NCBI RefSeq assembly: GCF_903652925.1
Contig: NZ_CAHLAR010000003.1
Span: 743,728 to 807,727, forward strand
From: Achromobacter anxifer
Lineage (GTDB): Bacteria > Pseudomonadota > Gammaproteobacteria > Burkholderiales > Burkholderiaceae_B
DNA: 64,000 nucleotides
Reading direction: 5' to 3'
A model generated the notes under the pieces. It was not told the origin of the DNA. It did no database searches and saw only the letters and a program-made list of their open reading frames with translations. The translations under genes and the position numbers were made by a program. Below are positions 46,711 through 56,457 of the stretch, piece by piece. Position 1 is the first letter of the stretch. Every line of letters begins with the position of its first letter.

Positions 46711-46777
46711 AGCGGTCCTGGTCAGGGCGGCCCTGGTCAGGGCGGCCGGCGCAGGCGCCGCCCTTTCCCTGACCGCT
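46711..46777. terminator. Hairpin with a 15-bp direct duplication between convergent genes
   Basis: AGCGGTC (46711-46717) pairs with GACCGCT (46771-46777), and GGTCAGGGCGG-type sequence pairs inside. Within it, CGGTCCTGGTCAGGG (46713-46727) is followed by CGGCCCTGGTCAGGG (46728-46742), a near-perfect tandem copy. The right arm touches the stop codon of the SulP gene. No T-run. Confidence 0.5.
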
Positions 46778-48443
46778 AGGCCTCTCCGTCTGCCAGCGCC
46801 ACGGCTGCCGCCGTCGCGCTCGCCACGTCGGGCTGCAGATGCCCTTGCAGCCGCTGGTACAGGCCGATACGGCGCACGATGTCCTGCGGCTGTCCCATCA
46901 GGCCCGAGACGATCAGCGCCACGCCCCGCTTCTCGCACGCCTGGCTCAGCGCTTCCAGCGCCTCGGCGCCGGTCGAGTCCACGTAGATCACGTTCTTCAG
47001 GTCCAGCACCAGCGCGCGGGCCGGCAGGCGGTCCTCCAGCGATTCCACCAGCTTGGTGGCGCCGAAGAAGACGGTGCCGTACAGGCGCCAGACCGCGATC
47101 TTCCCGTCCTGGCCGGCCAGCAGCGGCTGCTCCGCGGCCGTGATGCGTTCGGCGCGCGACAGGCTGGATATACGGTAGATGAAGGTCAGGCAGGCGGCGA
47201 AGATGCCGAACTCCACCGCGACCGTCAGATCGAAGATCACCGTCAGCAGGAACACCGACACCAGCGTCACCCGGTACGGCAGCCGGTAGGTCCTGAGCCG
47301 CGCGAACTCGCGCCATTCGCCCATGTTCCAGGCCACGAACATCAGGATGGCGGCCAGGGTGGCCAACGGTATCGAAGCCGCCAGCGGCGCGGCCGCCAGC
47401 ATCACCACAAGCAGCACCAGCGCGTGCACCATGCCCGCGACCGGGCTGGTGGCGCCGCTTTTCACGTTGGTCACCGTGCGCGCGATGGTGCCCGTGGCCG
47501 GCATGCCGCCGAAGAACGGCGTGACGAAGTTGGCGACGCCCTGGGCCATGAGTTCCTGGTTGGGGTCGTGCCGGTCTCCTATCATGCCGTCGGCCACCCG
47601 CGCGCACAGCAGCGACTCGATGGCGCCCAGCGCCGCCAGCGTGATCGTGGGCATCAGCAGGAAACGGGCCGATTCCCAGCTGAATGCCGGCAAGGTGAAG
47701 TCCGGCAACGCCGCCGGTATGCCGCCGAAGCGGCTGCCTATGGTTTCGACGGGCAGGCCGAACACCGCCACCGCCGCCGTGGCCAGCACCAGCGCAACGA
47801 TGGAGCCCGGCACCCGGGCCAGCCTGGCCGTCCGCTGGCCGCCCCATTTCGGCAGCCAACGCTGCCAGCCCACGATCACCGCCAGCGACCCCAGCGCCAC
47901 GGCGGCGGCCCAGGGGTTAAGCGTGGCCAGGTGGCCGCCCAGCGCGCCGAGGATGCCGAAGAAATCGCCCGGCATCTTGGGAATGGTCAGCCCCAGGAAG
48001 TCCTTGACCTGCGACAGGGCGATCAGCACCGCGATGCCATTGGTAAAGCCGATGATCACGGCGACGGGGATGAAGCGCACCAGCGTGCCCAGCCTGAGCA
48101 GCCCCATCACGAACAGCAGCACGCCGGACAGCGCCGTGGCGATGATCAGGTTGGCCACGCCGTACTGCTGCACGATGTCGTAGACGATGACGATGAAGGC
48201 GCCCGCCGGGCCGCCGATCTGCACCCGGCTGCCGCCCAGCAGTGCGATCAGAAAGCCCGCGATGATGGAGGTGAAGAGACCCGCCTCCGGCTTGAGGCCC
48301 GAGCCGATGGCGAACGCCATGGCCAGCGGCAGGGCCACCACGGCCACCGTGAGGCCGGCGCCGATGTCCTGCACGAAGCGGGTACGGTCGTAACCGCGCA
48401 ACGCGTCGAAAAGACGCGGATGAAACGAAAAAGGAATTTCCAC
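46776..48443 (-). CDS. SulP-family anion transporter with STAS domain
   Basis: A 555-residue membrane protein. The transport domain begins with GYDRTRFVQDIGAGLTVAVV and contains the sulfate-transporter core (QIGGPAGAFIVIVYDIV; FFGGMPATGTIARTVTNVKSGA). The C-terminal STAS domain has VLDLKNVIYVDSTGAEAL with the DSTG loop. Substrates of such proteins include sulfate, bicarbonate and dicarboxylates; which one applies is unclear. The start was placed at GTG 48443 with GGAG 7 bp upstream, since the longer open frame has no SulP-like sequence. Confidence 0.88.
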   Translation of the reverse strand: MEIPFSFHPRLFDALRGYDRTRFVQDIGAGLTVAVVALPLAMAFAIGSGLKPEAGLFTSIIAGFLIALLGGSRVQIGGPAGAFIVIVYDIVQQYGVANLIIATALSGVLLFVMGLLRLGTLVRFIPVAVIIGFTNGIAVLIALSQVKDFLGLTIPKMPGDFFGILGALGGHLATLNPWAAAVALGSLAVIVGWQRWLPKWGGQRTARLARVPGSIVALVLATAAVAVFGLPVETIGSRFGGIPAALPDFTLPAFSWESARFLLMPTITLAALGAIESLLCARVADGMIGDRHDPNQELMAQGVANFVTPFFGGMPATGTIARTVTNVKSGATSPVAGMVHALVLLVVMLAAAPLAASIPLATLAAILMFVAWNMGEWREFARLRTYRLPYRVTLVSVFLLTVIFDLTVAVEFGIFAACLTFIYRISSLSRAERITAAEQPLLAGQDGKIAVWRLYGTVFFGATKLVESLEDRLPARALVLDLKNVIYVDSTGAEALEALSQACEKRGVALIVSGLMGQPQDIVRRIGLYQRLQGHLQPDVASATAAAVALADGEA

Positions 48444-48633
48444 GAGAGACTCCGGAGAAGTGGAACCGAAACGCCTGGAACGGGTTTCAGTGCTTCGCCG
48501 GAGGGCCGCAATGGCGCAGCCTGGTGATGAAACGCCTGCGGCGCGTGAGCGGCAGGACTGATCGATGGGGCATGGCAAAAAAGCCGGAAATCGCGGAAGT
48601 ACTCCTAACGATAAGCCTTCGGACGGGTTCTGC

Positions 48634-49554
48634 CTACCCGTCTGGCGCGCGGCCCGGCGCGGCGGGAGGATCCCAGTCATGCCGCGCCGCCATTTCCACC
48701 GCCTTTTCCTGCAGCGGCGAACGCGCGGCCTCGGGCCAGATCATCTGGCTGACCGAACGGGCCTCGTGCTCGAAGGCGATGAAGCGCGTCCCCGCCAGGC
48801 CGCTGCGCGACAGGCAGGCCGGCACGATGGAAACGCCCAGTCCCTGCGACACCAGCGAGGCCACGCTCAGCCAATGCCTGACCTCGTGTCGGATCACGGG
48901 CATGAAGCCCGCCGCCACGCACATGGACAGCACTGTCTCGTAATAGCTGGGCGACGCGGCCCGGGCGAAGAACACGAAGTCATCCGCCGCCAGTTCCGCC
49001 AGCCGCAAGGATGCGCGGCCGGCCAGCGGATGCGCCTGCGGCAGGCAGACCATGAAAGGCTCGGCCATCAGGTCGCGCGCCTGCACGCCTTGCGGCACCG
49101 GGTTGGCGTGGATGAAGCCCAGGTCCTGTTCGCCGCGGCGCACGGCTTCGATCTGGTCGTGCGAATTCAGCTCGGTCAGCACGTGCTCCACGTCCGGCAG
49201 CTCGGCGCGCATGGCATTGAGCAAGGCGGGCAGGCCGCGGTACAGCATGGAACCCACGAAGCCGATGCGCAGCCTGCCGCGCAGGCCCGCGTCCACGCGC
49301 TGCACCAGCGTGCGCACCTCTTCGGCCTGGCGCAGCAGGGTCAGGGCTTCGCGGTACAGCACCTGACCCGCATCGGTCAGCTCCACGTGGCGGCTGGTGC
49401 GCGTCAGCAGGCGCGCGCCAACATTGTCTTCCAGCTGCCGGATGGCGTAGCTGAGCGGCGGCTGCGAAATGTGCAGGCGCGTGGCGGCGCGGCTGAAATG
49501 GCGCTCTTCGGCCACGGCGATGAAATAGCGCAGCAGGCGCGGATCCAGGTCCAT
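48634..49554 (-). CDS. LysR-family transcriptional regulator
   Basis: A 306-residue regulator with the N-terminal helix-turn-helix MDLDPRLLRYFIAVAEERHFSRAA... in the BenM/CatM-like style, with LHISQPPLSYAIRQLE as recognition helix. BenM-like LysR proteins respond to aromatic or other organic acids. The start at 49554 has GGGAG closely upstream. It is divergent from an acyl-CoA dehydrogenase/Bug/CoA-transferase group over a 125-bp AT-rich spacer and probably controls it. Confidence 0.88.
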   Translation of the reverse strand: MDLDPRLLRYFIAVAEERHFSRAATRLHISQPPLSYAIRQLEDNVGARLLTRTSRHVELTDAGQVLYREALTLLRQAEEVRTLVQRVDAGLRGRLRIGFVGSMLYRGLPALLNAMRAELPDVEHVLTELNSHDQIEAVRRGEQDLGFIHANPVPQGVQARDLMAEPFMVCLPQAHPLAGRASLRLAELAADDFVFFARAASPSYYETVLSMCVAAGFMPVIRHEVRHWLSVASLVSQGLGVSIVPACLSRSGLAGTRFIAFEHEARSVSQMIWPEAARSPLQEKAVEMAARHDWDPPAAPGRAPDG

Positions 49555-49679
49555 TTGTCTCCCTAGCGTCCGTAATCCATACTTTTTTTGGATTGTTCTA
49601 CACACAAACAGTATTTGTATAGATTAATCCATGCCAGCACCATCACAGGCATCGTTCCCGTCTTCAGCAGGATGCCGCC

Positions 49680-51380
49680 ATGGATACCCCCGTCAAGACC
49701 GCGCCCGCCGCCGCCACGCCCGTTCCGGATTCGCGCGGGCAGAACCTGTTCAGCGCCGATCCCTATGCCGAGGCGCTGAGCCGGCGCTACCTGCCGCCGG
49801 CGCTGCACGCCCATCTGCTGCCCCACCTGGAACGCCTGGGCGCGCTGGCCGGCGGCGTCATGGACGAACTGGCCGCCACGGCCGACAAGCACCCGCCCAC
49901 GCTGTCCGTGCGCAGCCGCGCAGGCGCCGACGAATCCCGCGTCGACAAGCATCCGGCCTATGTCGAACTGGAACGCCTGGCCTACAGCGAATTCGGCCTG
50001 GCCGCGCTATCGCACCGCGGCGGCGTGCTGGGCTGGCCCGAGCCCATGCCCGCGGCCGCCAAGTACGCGCTCAGCCATCTCTTCGTGCAGGCCGAGTTCG
50101 GCCTGTGCTGCCCGGTCAGCATGACGGACTCCCTGGCGCGCACCCTGCGCAAGTTCGGCGACCCGGAACTGGTCGAACGGGTGCTGCCCCAGGTGACCTC
50201 GCAGGACTTCGACACGCTGCGCCAGGGCGCCATGTTCATGACCGAACAGGGCGCGGGCTCGGACGTCAGCGCCACCGAGGTCACCGCCGCCGAACAGGAC
50301 GACGGCACCTGGCTGATCCATGGCGACAAGTGGTTCTGCTCCAACCCCGACGCGGGCTACGCCATGGTGCTGGCGCGCAGCGAAGCCCAGCCCGGCCTGA
50401 AGGGCGTGTCGCTGTTCCTGCTGCCGCGCGACCTGGCCGACGGCACCCACAACCGCTACCGCATCCTGCGCCTGAAGGACAAGCTGGGCACGCGCTCGAT
50501 GGCCAGCGGCGAGATCCGCCTGGAAGGCGCGGTGGCCTGGCTGGTGGGCGAGCGCGGCCGCGGCTTCAAGCACATGGCCGACATGATCAACAACTCGCGC
50601 CTGTCGAACGGCATGCGCGCCGCCGGCCTGATGCGCCGTGCGGTCACCGAGGCGGTCTACGTCTCGCAGCACCGGCGCGCCTTCGGCAAGCGCCTGATCG
50701 ACATGCCGCTGATGCAGCGCCAGCTGGTCAAGATGACGGTCTGGGCCGAGCAGGCCCGCAGCGTGATGTTCCAGACCGCGCGCGCCCTGGCCGGCGCGGA
50801 CCAGGGCGCGGCAGATCCGGCGCTGGCGCGCATCCTCACGCCGCTGATCAAGTTCCGCGCCTGCCGCGACGCCCGCAAGGTGACGGGCGACGCCATGGAA
50901 GTGCGCGGCGGCTGCGGCTACATCGAGGAATGGACCGAACCGCGGCTGGTGCGCGACGCCCATCTGGGCTCCATCTGGGAAGGCACCAGCAACATCGTGG
51001 CGCTGGACGTGCTGCGCGCCATCAGCAGGGAAAATTCGCTGCCGGCGCTGCGCAGCCACATCGACGGCCTGCTGGCCGAAGGGCGTCCCTGCCCGCCGGA
51101 ACTGGCCGCGATGCAGGCGCAAGCGCTGGAGCAGACCTATGCGCTGGCCGAGCATGCCGCCCAGGCCGACCGCCCCGAACTGGCGCGCCAGGCGGCTTCG
51201 CTGCTGTACCACGCCGTGTCCATGGCTGCCTTGCGCTGGGAAGCCACCGAGCCGGGGCTGGAAAGCCGCGCGCTGCTGGCCGACCAGGTGCTGCAGCACC
51301 GCCTGGGTCCGCGCGCCCCCTACGCCATCCCGGCCGACGAAAGCGCGGCGTGCCGGGCCATCCTGCAATACGCGCTGTAA
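49680..51380 (+). CDS. Acyl-CoA dehydrogenase, AidB-like
   Basis: A 566-residue flavoprotein, longer than ordinary acyl-CoA dehydrogenases (about 380) and near AidB length. Features include FMTEQGAGSDVSATEV, DKWFCSNPDAGYAMVLAR, KLGTRSMASGEIRLEGAVAW, HRRAFGKRL and the active-site region HLGSIWEGTSNIVALDVLR. AidB-type proteins are linked to alkylation resistance, but here the gene heads an acid-uptake/CoA-transferase group, which favours a catabolic dehydrogenation of an unusual acyl-CoA. The choice is not settled. Confidence 0.85.
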   Translation: MDTPVKTAPAAATPVPDSRGQNLFSADPYAEALSRRYLPPALHAHLLPHLERLGALAGGVMDELAATADKHPPTLSVRSRAGADESRVDKHPAYVELERLAYSEFGLAALSHRGGVLGWPEPMPAAAKYALSHLFVQAEFGLCCPVSMTDSLARTLRKFGDPELVERVLPQVTSQDFDTLRQGAMFMTEQGAGSDVSATEVTAAEQDDGTWLIHGDKWFCSNPDAGYAMVLARSEAQPGLKGVSLFLLPRDLADGTHNRYRILRLKDKLGTRSMASGEIRLEGAVAWLVGERGRGFKHMADMINNSRLSNGMRAAGLMRRAVTEAVYVSQHRRAFGKRLIDMPLMQRQLVKMTVWAEQARSVMFQTARALAGADQGAADPALARILTPLIKFRACRDARKVTGDAMEVRGGCGYIEEWTEPRLVRDAHLGSIWEGTSNIVALDVLRAISRENSLPALRSHIDGLLAEGRPCPPELAAMQAQALEQTYALAEHAAQADRPELARQAASLLYHAVSMAALRWEATEPGLESRALLADQVLQHRLGPRAPYAIPADESAACRAILQYAL

Positions 51381-51430
51381 ACACCGACGCCGGCGGCACA
51401 GCCGGCGCGCACACCCCACCGGAGACAAGC

Positions 51431-52414
51431 ATGAACCGAACCCTAGCCCCCCTGCTACTGGCGGCCGCCGTCGCCATCGCCCCCGTGACGCCCGCGCTGG
51501 CCGCCGACGCCTTTCCCTCGGCCCGGCCCGTGACGCTGATCGTGCCCTTCCCGCCCGGCGGCCCCACCGACGCCCTGGCGCGCCGGCTGGCCGACAAGCT
51601 CAGGCAGCCGCTGAACCAGAACGTCATCGTCGAGAACCGCGCCGGCGCGGGCGGCAATATCGGCTCCGAGTACGTGGCATCGGCCAAGCCCGATGGCTAC
51701 ACCCTGCTGTTCGGCACCTCCGGCCCGCTGGCGATCAACGTCAGCCTGTACAAGAAGCAGGGCTACAACCCCGAGACCAGCTTCGCGCCCATCATCCGCA
51801 TCGGCCATCTGCCCAACATCCTGGTGGTGAACCCCTCGGTGCCGGCCAACAACGCGCAGGAGCTCATCGCCTACGCCAAGAAGAACCCGGACAAGCTGAG
51901 CTATGCCTCGTCGGGCAACGGCGCCTCGTCGCACCTGGCCGGCATCCTCTTCAACAACATGGCCGGCACCCTGATCATGCACATCCCCTACAAGGGCACG
52001 GGGCCGGCGCTCAATGACCTGCTGGGCGGCCAGGTGTCGATGTCGTTCACCGACATCCTGACCGCGCTGCCCTACATCAAGGCCGGCAAGCTGCGCGCCA
52101 TCGGGCTGGCCAGCGCCCAGCGCTCGGAAGCGCTGCCCGACTTGCCCACGCTGTCCGAGCAAGGCCTCAAGGGCTACGACGTCAGCGTGTTCTTCGGCAT
52201 CGTGGCGCCCAAGGGCACGCCGCCCGACGTGGTCGACACCCTGAACCGCGCTTTCAAGACCGCGCTGTCCGACCCCGAGGTCGCGCAGACCCTGCGCAGC
52301 CAGGGCATCGTCGAAGCGCAGGACCAGACGCCCCAGGGCCTGTCCAGCTTCATCTCGGCCGAAGTGCCCAAATGGCGCGACGTCATCCAGAGCGCCCACG
52401 TTTCCATCGACTGA
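51431..52414 (+). CDS. Bug-family (TTT) extracytoplasmic solute receptor
   Basis: A 327-residue periplasmic protein. The signal peptide ends TPALAADAF; the mature protein starts with the Bug hallmark RPVTLIVPFPPGGPTDALAR and includes NRAGAGGNIGSEYVA and MHIPYKGTGPALNDLLGGQ. Bug receptors bind carboxylates such as organic acids and are greatly expanded in Bordetella and relatives. It lies between the dehydrogenase and CoA-transferase genes, so it probably captures the acid that they process. No TctA/TctB membrane partners are adjacent. Confidence 0.92.
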   Translation: MNRTLAPLLLAAAVAIAPVTPALAADAFPSARPVTLIVPFPPGGPTDALARRLADKLRQPLNQNVIVENRAGAGGNIGSEYVASAKPDGYTLLFGTSGPLAINVSLYKKQGYNPETSFAPIIRIGHLPNILVVNPSVPANNAQELIAYAKKNPDKLSYASSGNGASSHLAGILFNNMAGTLIMHIPYKGTGPALNDLLGGQVSMSFTDILTALPYIKAGKLRAIGLASAQRSEALPDLPTLSEQGLKGYDVSVFFGIVAPKGTPPDVVDTLNRAFKTALSDPEVAQTLRSQGIVEAQDQTPQGLSSFISAEVPKWRDVIQSAHVSID

Positions 52415-52425
52415 ACGGACCTCAC

Positions 52426-53550
52426 ATGGCTGCAACACTGCCCAACGCCGGCGCCCTCGCCGGCTGCAAGGTGATCGACCTGTCCCGCGTGCTGGGCGGC
52501 CCCTACTGCACGCAGATCCTGGCCGACCACGGCGCCGACGTGCTGAAGATCGAGCCGCCCGGCGGCGACGAGACGCGCGGCTGGGGGCCGCCCTTCCTGG
52601 GCGACACCGCGTCCTACTTCATCGGTGTCAACCGCAACAAGGACGGCATGACGCTGGACCTGTCGCAGGCCGCGGGCCAGGAACTGCTGCGCCACCTGCT
52701 GGCCGACGCCGACGTGCTGGTCGAGAACTTCAAGCCCGGCACGCTGGAAAAGTGGGGCCTGGGATACGAGACCCTGAGCCGCGACTTCCCCGCGCTGATC
52801 CATTGCCGGGTCAGCGGCTTCGGCGCGGACGGCCCGCTGGGCGGCCTGCCCGGCTACGACGCCTGCGCGCAAGCCATGTGCGGACTGATGAGCGTGAACG
52901 GCGAGGCCGACGGCGACGCCACCCGCGTCGGCCTGCCGGTGGTGGACATGGTGACGGGCCTGAACGCGGCCGTGGCCATCCTGCTGGCGCTCAACGAGCG
53001 CAGCCGCAGCGGCCTGGGGCAATTCCTGGACATCACGCTCTACGATTGCGCCCTGTCGCTGCTGCATCCGCACGCGCCCAACTACTTCTACAGCGGCAAG
53101 ACGCCCGCGCGCAGCGGCAACGCGCATCCGAATATCGCTCCGTACGAAACGCTGCCCACGGCCAGCGGCCCGATCTTCCTGGCGGTGGGCAACAACCGCC
53201 AGTTCGCGCAGCTGGCGCAGACCCTGGACGCGCCCGCGCTGGCCGAGGATGCGCGCTACGCCACCAACGCCGACCGCCTGCGCAACCGCCAGGCCCTGCG
53301 CGACGACCTGTCCGCGCTGCTGGCCGGCCACGAGGCCGCCGCGCTGGCCGACCGCCTCTTGCGCTGCGGCGTGCCCGCAGCTGCGGTGCAGACCGTGGAC
53401 CAGGCGCTGGCGCATCCGCACACCCGGCATCGCGGCATGGTGCTGGAGCAAGGCGACTATCGCGGCGTCGGTTCGCCGATCAAGCTGTCGCGCACCCCCG
53501 CGACGCTGCGCAAGCTGCCGCCGGCGCTGCGCCCGGCCGGCGAGGAATAG
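52426..53550 (+). CDS. Family III CoA-transferase (CaiB/BaiF)
   Basis: A 374-residue enzyme. It begins with VIDLSRVLGGPYCTQILADHGADVLKIEPPGGDETR, has VLVENFKPGTLEKWGLGYE, and the catalytic Asp in LPGYDACAQAM. It moves CoA between carboxylic acids such as succinyl-CoA and the substrate. It starts 11 bp after the Bug gene and would activate the imported acid before the dehydrogenase acts. The true start is ATG 52426. Confidence 0.91.
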   Translation: MAATLPNAGALAGCKVIDLSRVLGGPYCTQILADHGADVLKIEPPGGDETRGWGPPFLGDTASYFIGVNRNKDGMTLDLSQAAGQELLRHLLADADVLVENFKPGTLEKWGLGYETLSRDFPALIHCRVSGFGADGPLGGLPGYDACAQAMCGLMSVNGEADGDATRVGLPVVDMVTGLNAAVAILLALNERSRSGLGQFLDITLYDCALSLLHPHAPNYFYSGKTPARSGNAHPNIAPYETLPTASGPIFLAVGNNRQFAQLAQTLDAPALAEDARYATNADRLRNRQALRDDLSALLAGHEAAALADRLLRCGVPAAAVQTVDQALAHPHTRHRGMVLEQGDYRGVGSPIKLSRTPATLRKLPPALRPAGEE

Positions 53551-53563
53551 GCGCGCGGCCGGC

Positions 53564-55321
53564 TCAGCCGCCCTGGGCCAGGCCTTCGCGGCGCGGGTCC
53601 GCGCCGCCCTGCAGCCCGCCGGCATCGATCACGATGCCATGGATGCCGCTCGGGAATTCGGTAATGCGCACCGGGTGCCCCATGCGTTCCAGCGCGGGCG
53701 CCAGCGCCTCCAGCGCGGTGCCCTTCTCCAGTTCGGTGTCCTTGTTGCGGCTGCCCATGTTGGGCAGGTCGATGGCGGCCTGGATGTCCAGGCCCCAGTC
53801 CAGCACGCCCACCAGGGTCTTGGCGACGTAGTTGATGATGGCGCTGCCGCCCGGCGAACCCACCAGCATGTAGGGCTTGCCGTCGCGCAGCACGATCATC
53901 GGCGCCATCGCGCTGCGCGGACGCTTACCGGGTTCGATGCGGTTGGCGACCAGGCGGCCCTCCGGGTCCTTGTAGGACGAGGAAAAGTCCGTCATCTCGT
54001 TGTTCAGCAGAAAGCCGCGCACGAAGATCTTGCTGCCGAATTCGTTCTCGATGGTGGTCGTCATGCTCAGCGCATTGCCCTGCGCGTCGACCGCCACCAG
54101 ATGGCTGGTCGAGGGCAGCGCCAGCGCATCGTCCTTGCCCAGCGACACGAGCTTGCCCTCCGGATCGCCCGGCAGCGCCACCTTCATGCTGCGGTCAGGC
54201 TGGATCAGGGCGCCGCGGGCGCGCAGGTAGGCCGGGTCCAACATGGCGCGCACCGGCACCTTCACGAAATCCGGATCGGCCACGTAGAAGTCGCGGTCGG
54301 CGAACGCCAGGCGGCCGGCCTCGGAGAAGTAATGCACCGCCTCCACGCTGCCGGGCTTGTAGCTGCCCATGGGGAACTGCTCCAGCTCGCCCAGCATCTG
54401 CAGCACCGCGATGGGACCGCTGCTGGGCGGTCCCATGCCGCACAGCTGGTAGCCGCGATAGGCGCCGCAGACGGGCTCGCGGGTCTTGGCGCGATAGCCG
54501 GCCAGGTCGGCCAGGGTCAGGTCGCCGGGCACGGCATGGCCGTGCACCGCGGCGACGATGTCGCGGGCGATATCGCCCTGGTAGAACGCGTCCGCGCCCT
54601 GTTCGGCCACCGCGCGCAAGGTGCGCGCGAACTCCGGATTCTTCAGCACATGCCCCACCGGCCAGGGCGTACCGTCGGGCGCATAGAAATAGGCCGCCGC
54701 GGCGGCCTGCTCGCGCAACGCCTTGTTGCCGGCCAGCAGCTTGTGCAGGCGGGGCGACACGGCGAACCCCTGCTCGGCCAGCCGGATCGCGGGCTGGAAC
54801 AGATCGGCCCAGGGCAGCACGCCCTGCTCCTTGTGCGCCAGCTCCAGCCCCCGCAGCAGTCCCGGCACGCCCACCGACAGGCCGCTGTTGACCGCATGCG
54901 CGAAGGACAGGTGCTTGCCGTTCTGGTCCTGGAAGCGGTGCGGATGGGCGGCCGCGGGCGCGGTCTCGCGGCTGTCGTAGGTCTGGATGCGGCCGCCCTT
55001 GGCCGAATACACCACCATGAAGGCGCCGCCGCCTATGCCGGAAGATTGCGGTTCCACCAGGTTCAGCACCAGCTGGGTGGCGATGGCGGCATCCACCACG
55101 CTGCCGCCCCGGCGCAACATCTCGTCGCCGGCCTGCGTCGCCAGCGGGTTGGCCGACACCATCATGAAATGCGGCGCCCGCACCAGCTGGCGCGCCTGCA
55201 GGCCGCTGGCGGCCTCGGGATTGCGGTCCTCGACGGCCTGCGTGGTGCGCGCCCACGCCGCTGGCGTGGCGGCCAGCGCGGCGGCAAGCAGGATGGCGGC
55301 GGCATGGCGGGAAACTCGCAT
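53564..55321 (-). CDS. ggt: Gamma-glutamyltransferase (periplasmic)
   Basis: A 585-residue Ntn-hydrolase precursor with an N-terminal signal (AAAILLAAALAATPAAWA). The nucleophile after autocleavage is Thr405 in PSTSHLVAVD. The substrate-binding GSPGGSAIINYV and PPSSGPIAVLQML segments are kept. It removes the gamma-glutamyl group of glutathione and similar compounds in the periplasm. It is convergent with the CoA-transferase and divergent from a LysR gene. Confidence 0.93.
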   Translation of the reverse strand: MRVSRHAAAILLAAALAATPAAWARTTQAVEDRNPEAASGLQARQLVRAPHFMMVSANPLATQAGDEMLRRGGSVVDAAIATQLVLNLVEPQSSGIGGGAFMVVYSAKGGRIQTYDSRETAPAAAHPHRFQDQNGKHLSFAHAVNSGLSVGVPGLLRGLELAHKEQGVLPWADLFQPAIRLAEQGFAVSPRLHKLLAGNKALREQAAAAAYFYAPDGTPWPVGHVLKNPEFARTLRAVAEQGADAFYQGDIARDIVAAVHGHAVPGDLTLADLAGYRAKTREPVCGAYRGYQLCGMGPPSSGPIAVLQMLGELEQFPMGSYKPGSVEAVHYFSEAGRLAFADRDFYVADPDFVKVPVRAMLDPAYLRARGALIQPDRSMKVALPGDPEGKLVSLGKDDALALPSTSHLVAVDAQGNALSMTTTIENEFGSKIFVRGFLLNNEMTDFSSSYKDPEGRLVANRIEPGKRPRSAMAPMIVLRDGKPYMLVGSPGGSAIINYVAKTLVGVLDWGLDIQAAIDLPNMGSRNKDTELEKGTALEALAPALERMGHPVRITEFPSGIHGIVIDAGGLQGGADPRREGLAQGG

Positions 55322-55464
55322 GTAAGGCTCCGATGGGCTCCGGCTTTCCGGCAGGCGTCCATGATAGTCAAGGCGCCTGCGGCTGTCGCGCCGGCGGCCG
55401 CGCGCGTCCCGTCCGCCGCATCCGGCATAGAATCGCGGTTTCCGCCCACTGTCCCCTTCGTGCC

Positions 55465-56370
55465 ATGCGTTTGCGCCACATCGAGATTTTCGAAGCGATC
55501 CGCCGTACCGGATCCCTGACCGAGGCCGCGGCCGCGCTGCATATTTCGCAGCCCGCCGCCAGCAAGCTGCTGGCGCACGCCGAGACGCAGCTGGGCTTCA
55601 AGCTGTTCGAGCGCGTCAAGGGCCGGCTCGTCGCCACCCGCGAGGCCGAGATCCTCACGCCCGAGGTCGCGCGCCTGAACCAGGACCTCAACAGCGTGCG
55701 CAGGCTGGCCGCCAGCCTGCGCGACCACCCCAACGGCCACTTGCGGCTGGGCTGCGCGCCCGCGCTGGGCCTGGGGCTGCTGCCCGGCGTGGTGCGCGAC
55801 AGCCGCGAGGCGCAGCCCGGCATCACCTTCGATATCCACACCCATCACAGCGCCGAGCTGGTGCAGGGGCTGCTGACGCGCGAACTGGACCTGGCCGTCA
55901 CCTTCGACACCAACGACTATCCGGGCCTGACCCGCATGGGCCTGGGCCATACGGAACTCGTGCACCTGAGCCGCAAGCCCGGCCCGGGCCCGCTGCCGCT
56001 GACGGAACTGACCGCGATGGCGGGCGATACGCTGATCGTGCTGGATGCGGCCGACGCCTCTGGCGCGCTGCTGCAGATGGCGCTGGACGCGCAGGGCCTG
56101 GACCCGCAGGTCGCCATCCAGGTGCAGACGCATTACGTGGCCTGCGCGCTGGTCGACGCGGGGTGCGGCGACGCCATCGTCGACGCGATCACCGCGCAGG
56201 CAATGCTGCGCCCCGGCATGAACCTGCGGCGGCTGGAACCCGCGCTGCGCGTGCCGATCAGCATCATGGTGCGCAACCAGGATCCGCTATCGGCGCTGCA
56301 CCGCGACTTCATCGAACGCTTGCGCGCCGCCTGCGAGGCGCTGCAGGCCGGACTCGACGCCGCGGCCTGA
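55465..56370 (+). CDS. LysR-family transcriptional regulator
   Basis: A 301-residue regulator. The helix-turn-helix starts MRLRHIEIFEAIRRTGSLTEAAAALHISQPAASKLLAHAE, the pattern seen in regulators such as ArgP-distant, CysB-like or amino-acid-responsive LysRs. It lies divergent from ggt over 143 bp and may control it. The effector domain lacks diagnostic features. A perfect 17-bp terminator stem follows. Confidence 0.87.
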   Translation: MRLRHIEIFEAIRRTGSLTEAAAALHISQPAASKLLAHAETQLGFKLFERVKGRLVATREAEILTPEVARLNQDLNSVRRLAASLRDHPNGHLRLGCAPALGLGLLPGVVRDSREAQPGITFDIHTHHSAELVQGLLTRELDLAVTFDTNDYPGLTRMGLGHTELVHLSRKPGPGPLPLTELTAMAGDTLIVLDAADASGALLQMALDAQGLDPQVAIQVQTHYVACALVDAGCGDAIVDAITAQAMLRPGMNLRRLEPALRVPISIMVRNQDPLSALHRDFIERLRAACEALQAGLDAAA

Positions 56371-56384
56371 TCGCCTTGCGGCAC

Positions 56385-56422
56385 AAAGCACAACGGGCGC
56401 CCTGAGGCGCCCGTTGTGCTTT
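56385..56422. terminator. Bidirectional terminator with a perfect 17-bp stem
   Basis: AAAGCACAACGGGCGCC (56385-56401), loop CTGA, GGCGCCCGTTGTGCTTT (56406-56422). It separates the LysR gene from the convergent Bug gene and serves both directions; the terminal T-run is short. Confidence 0.85.
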
Positions 56423-56457
56423 GCAGAGGGAGCGGGCAAGGCCCGCCCCGCGCGGCA

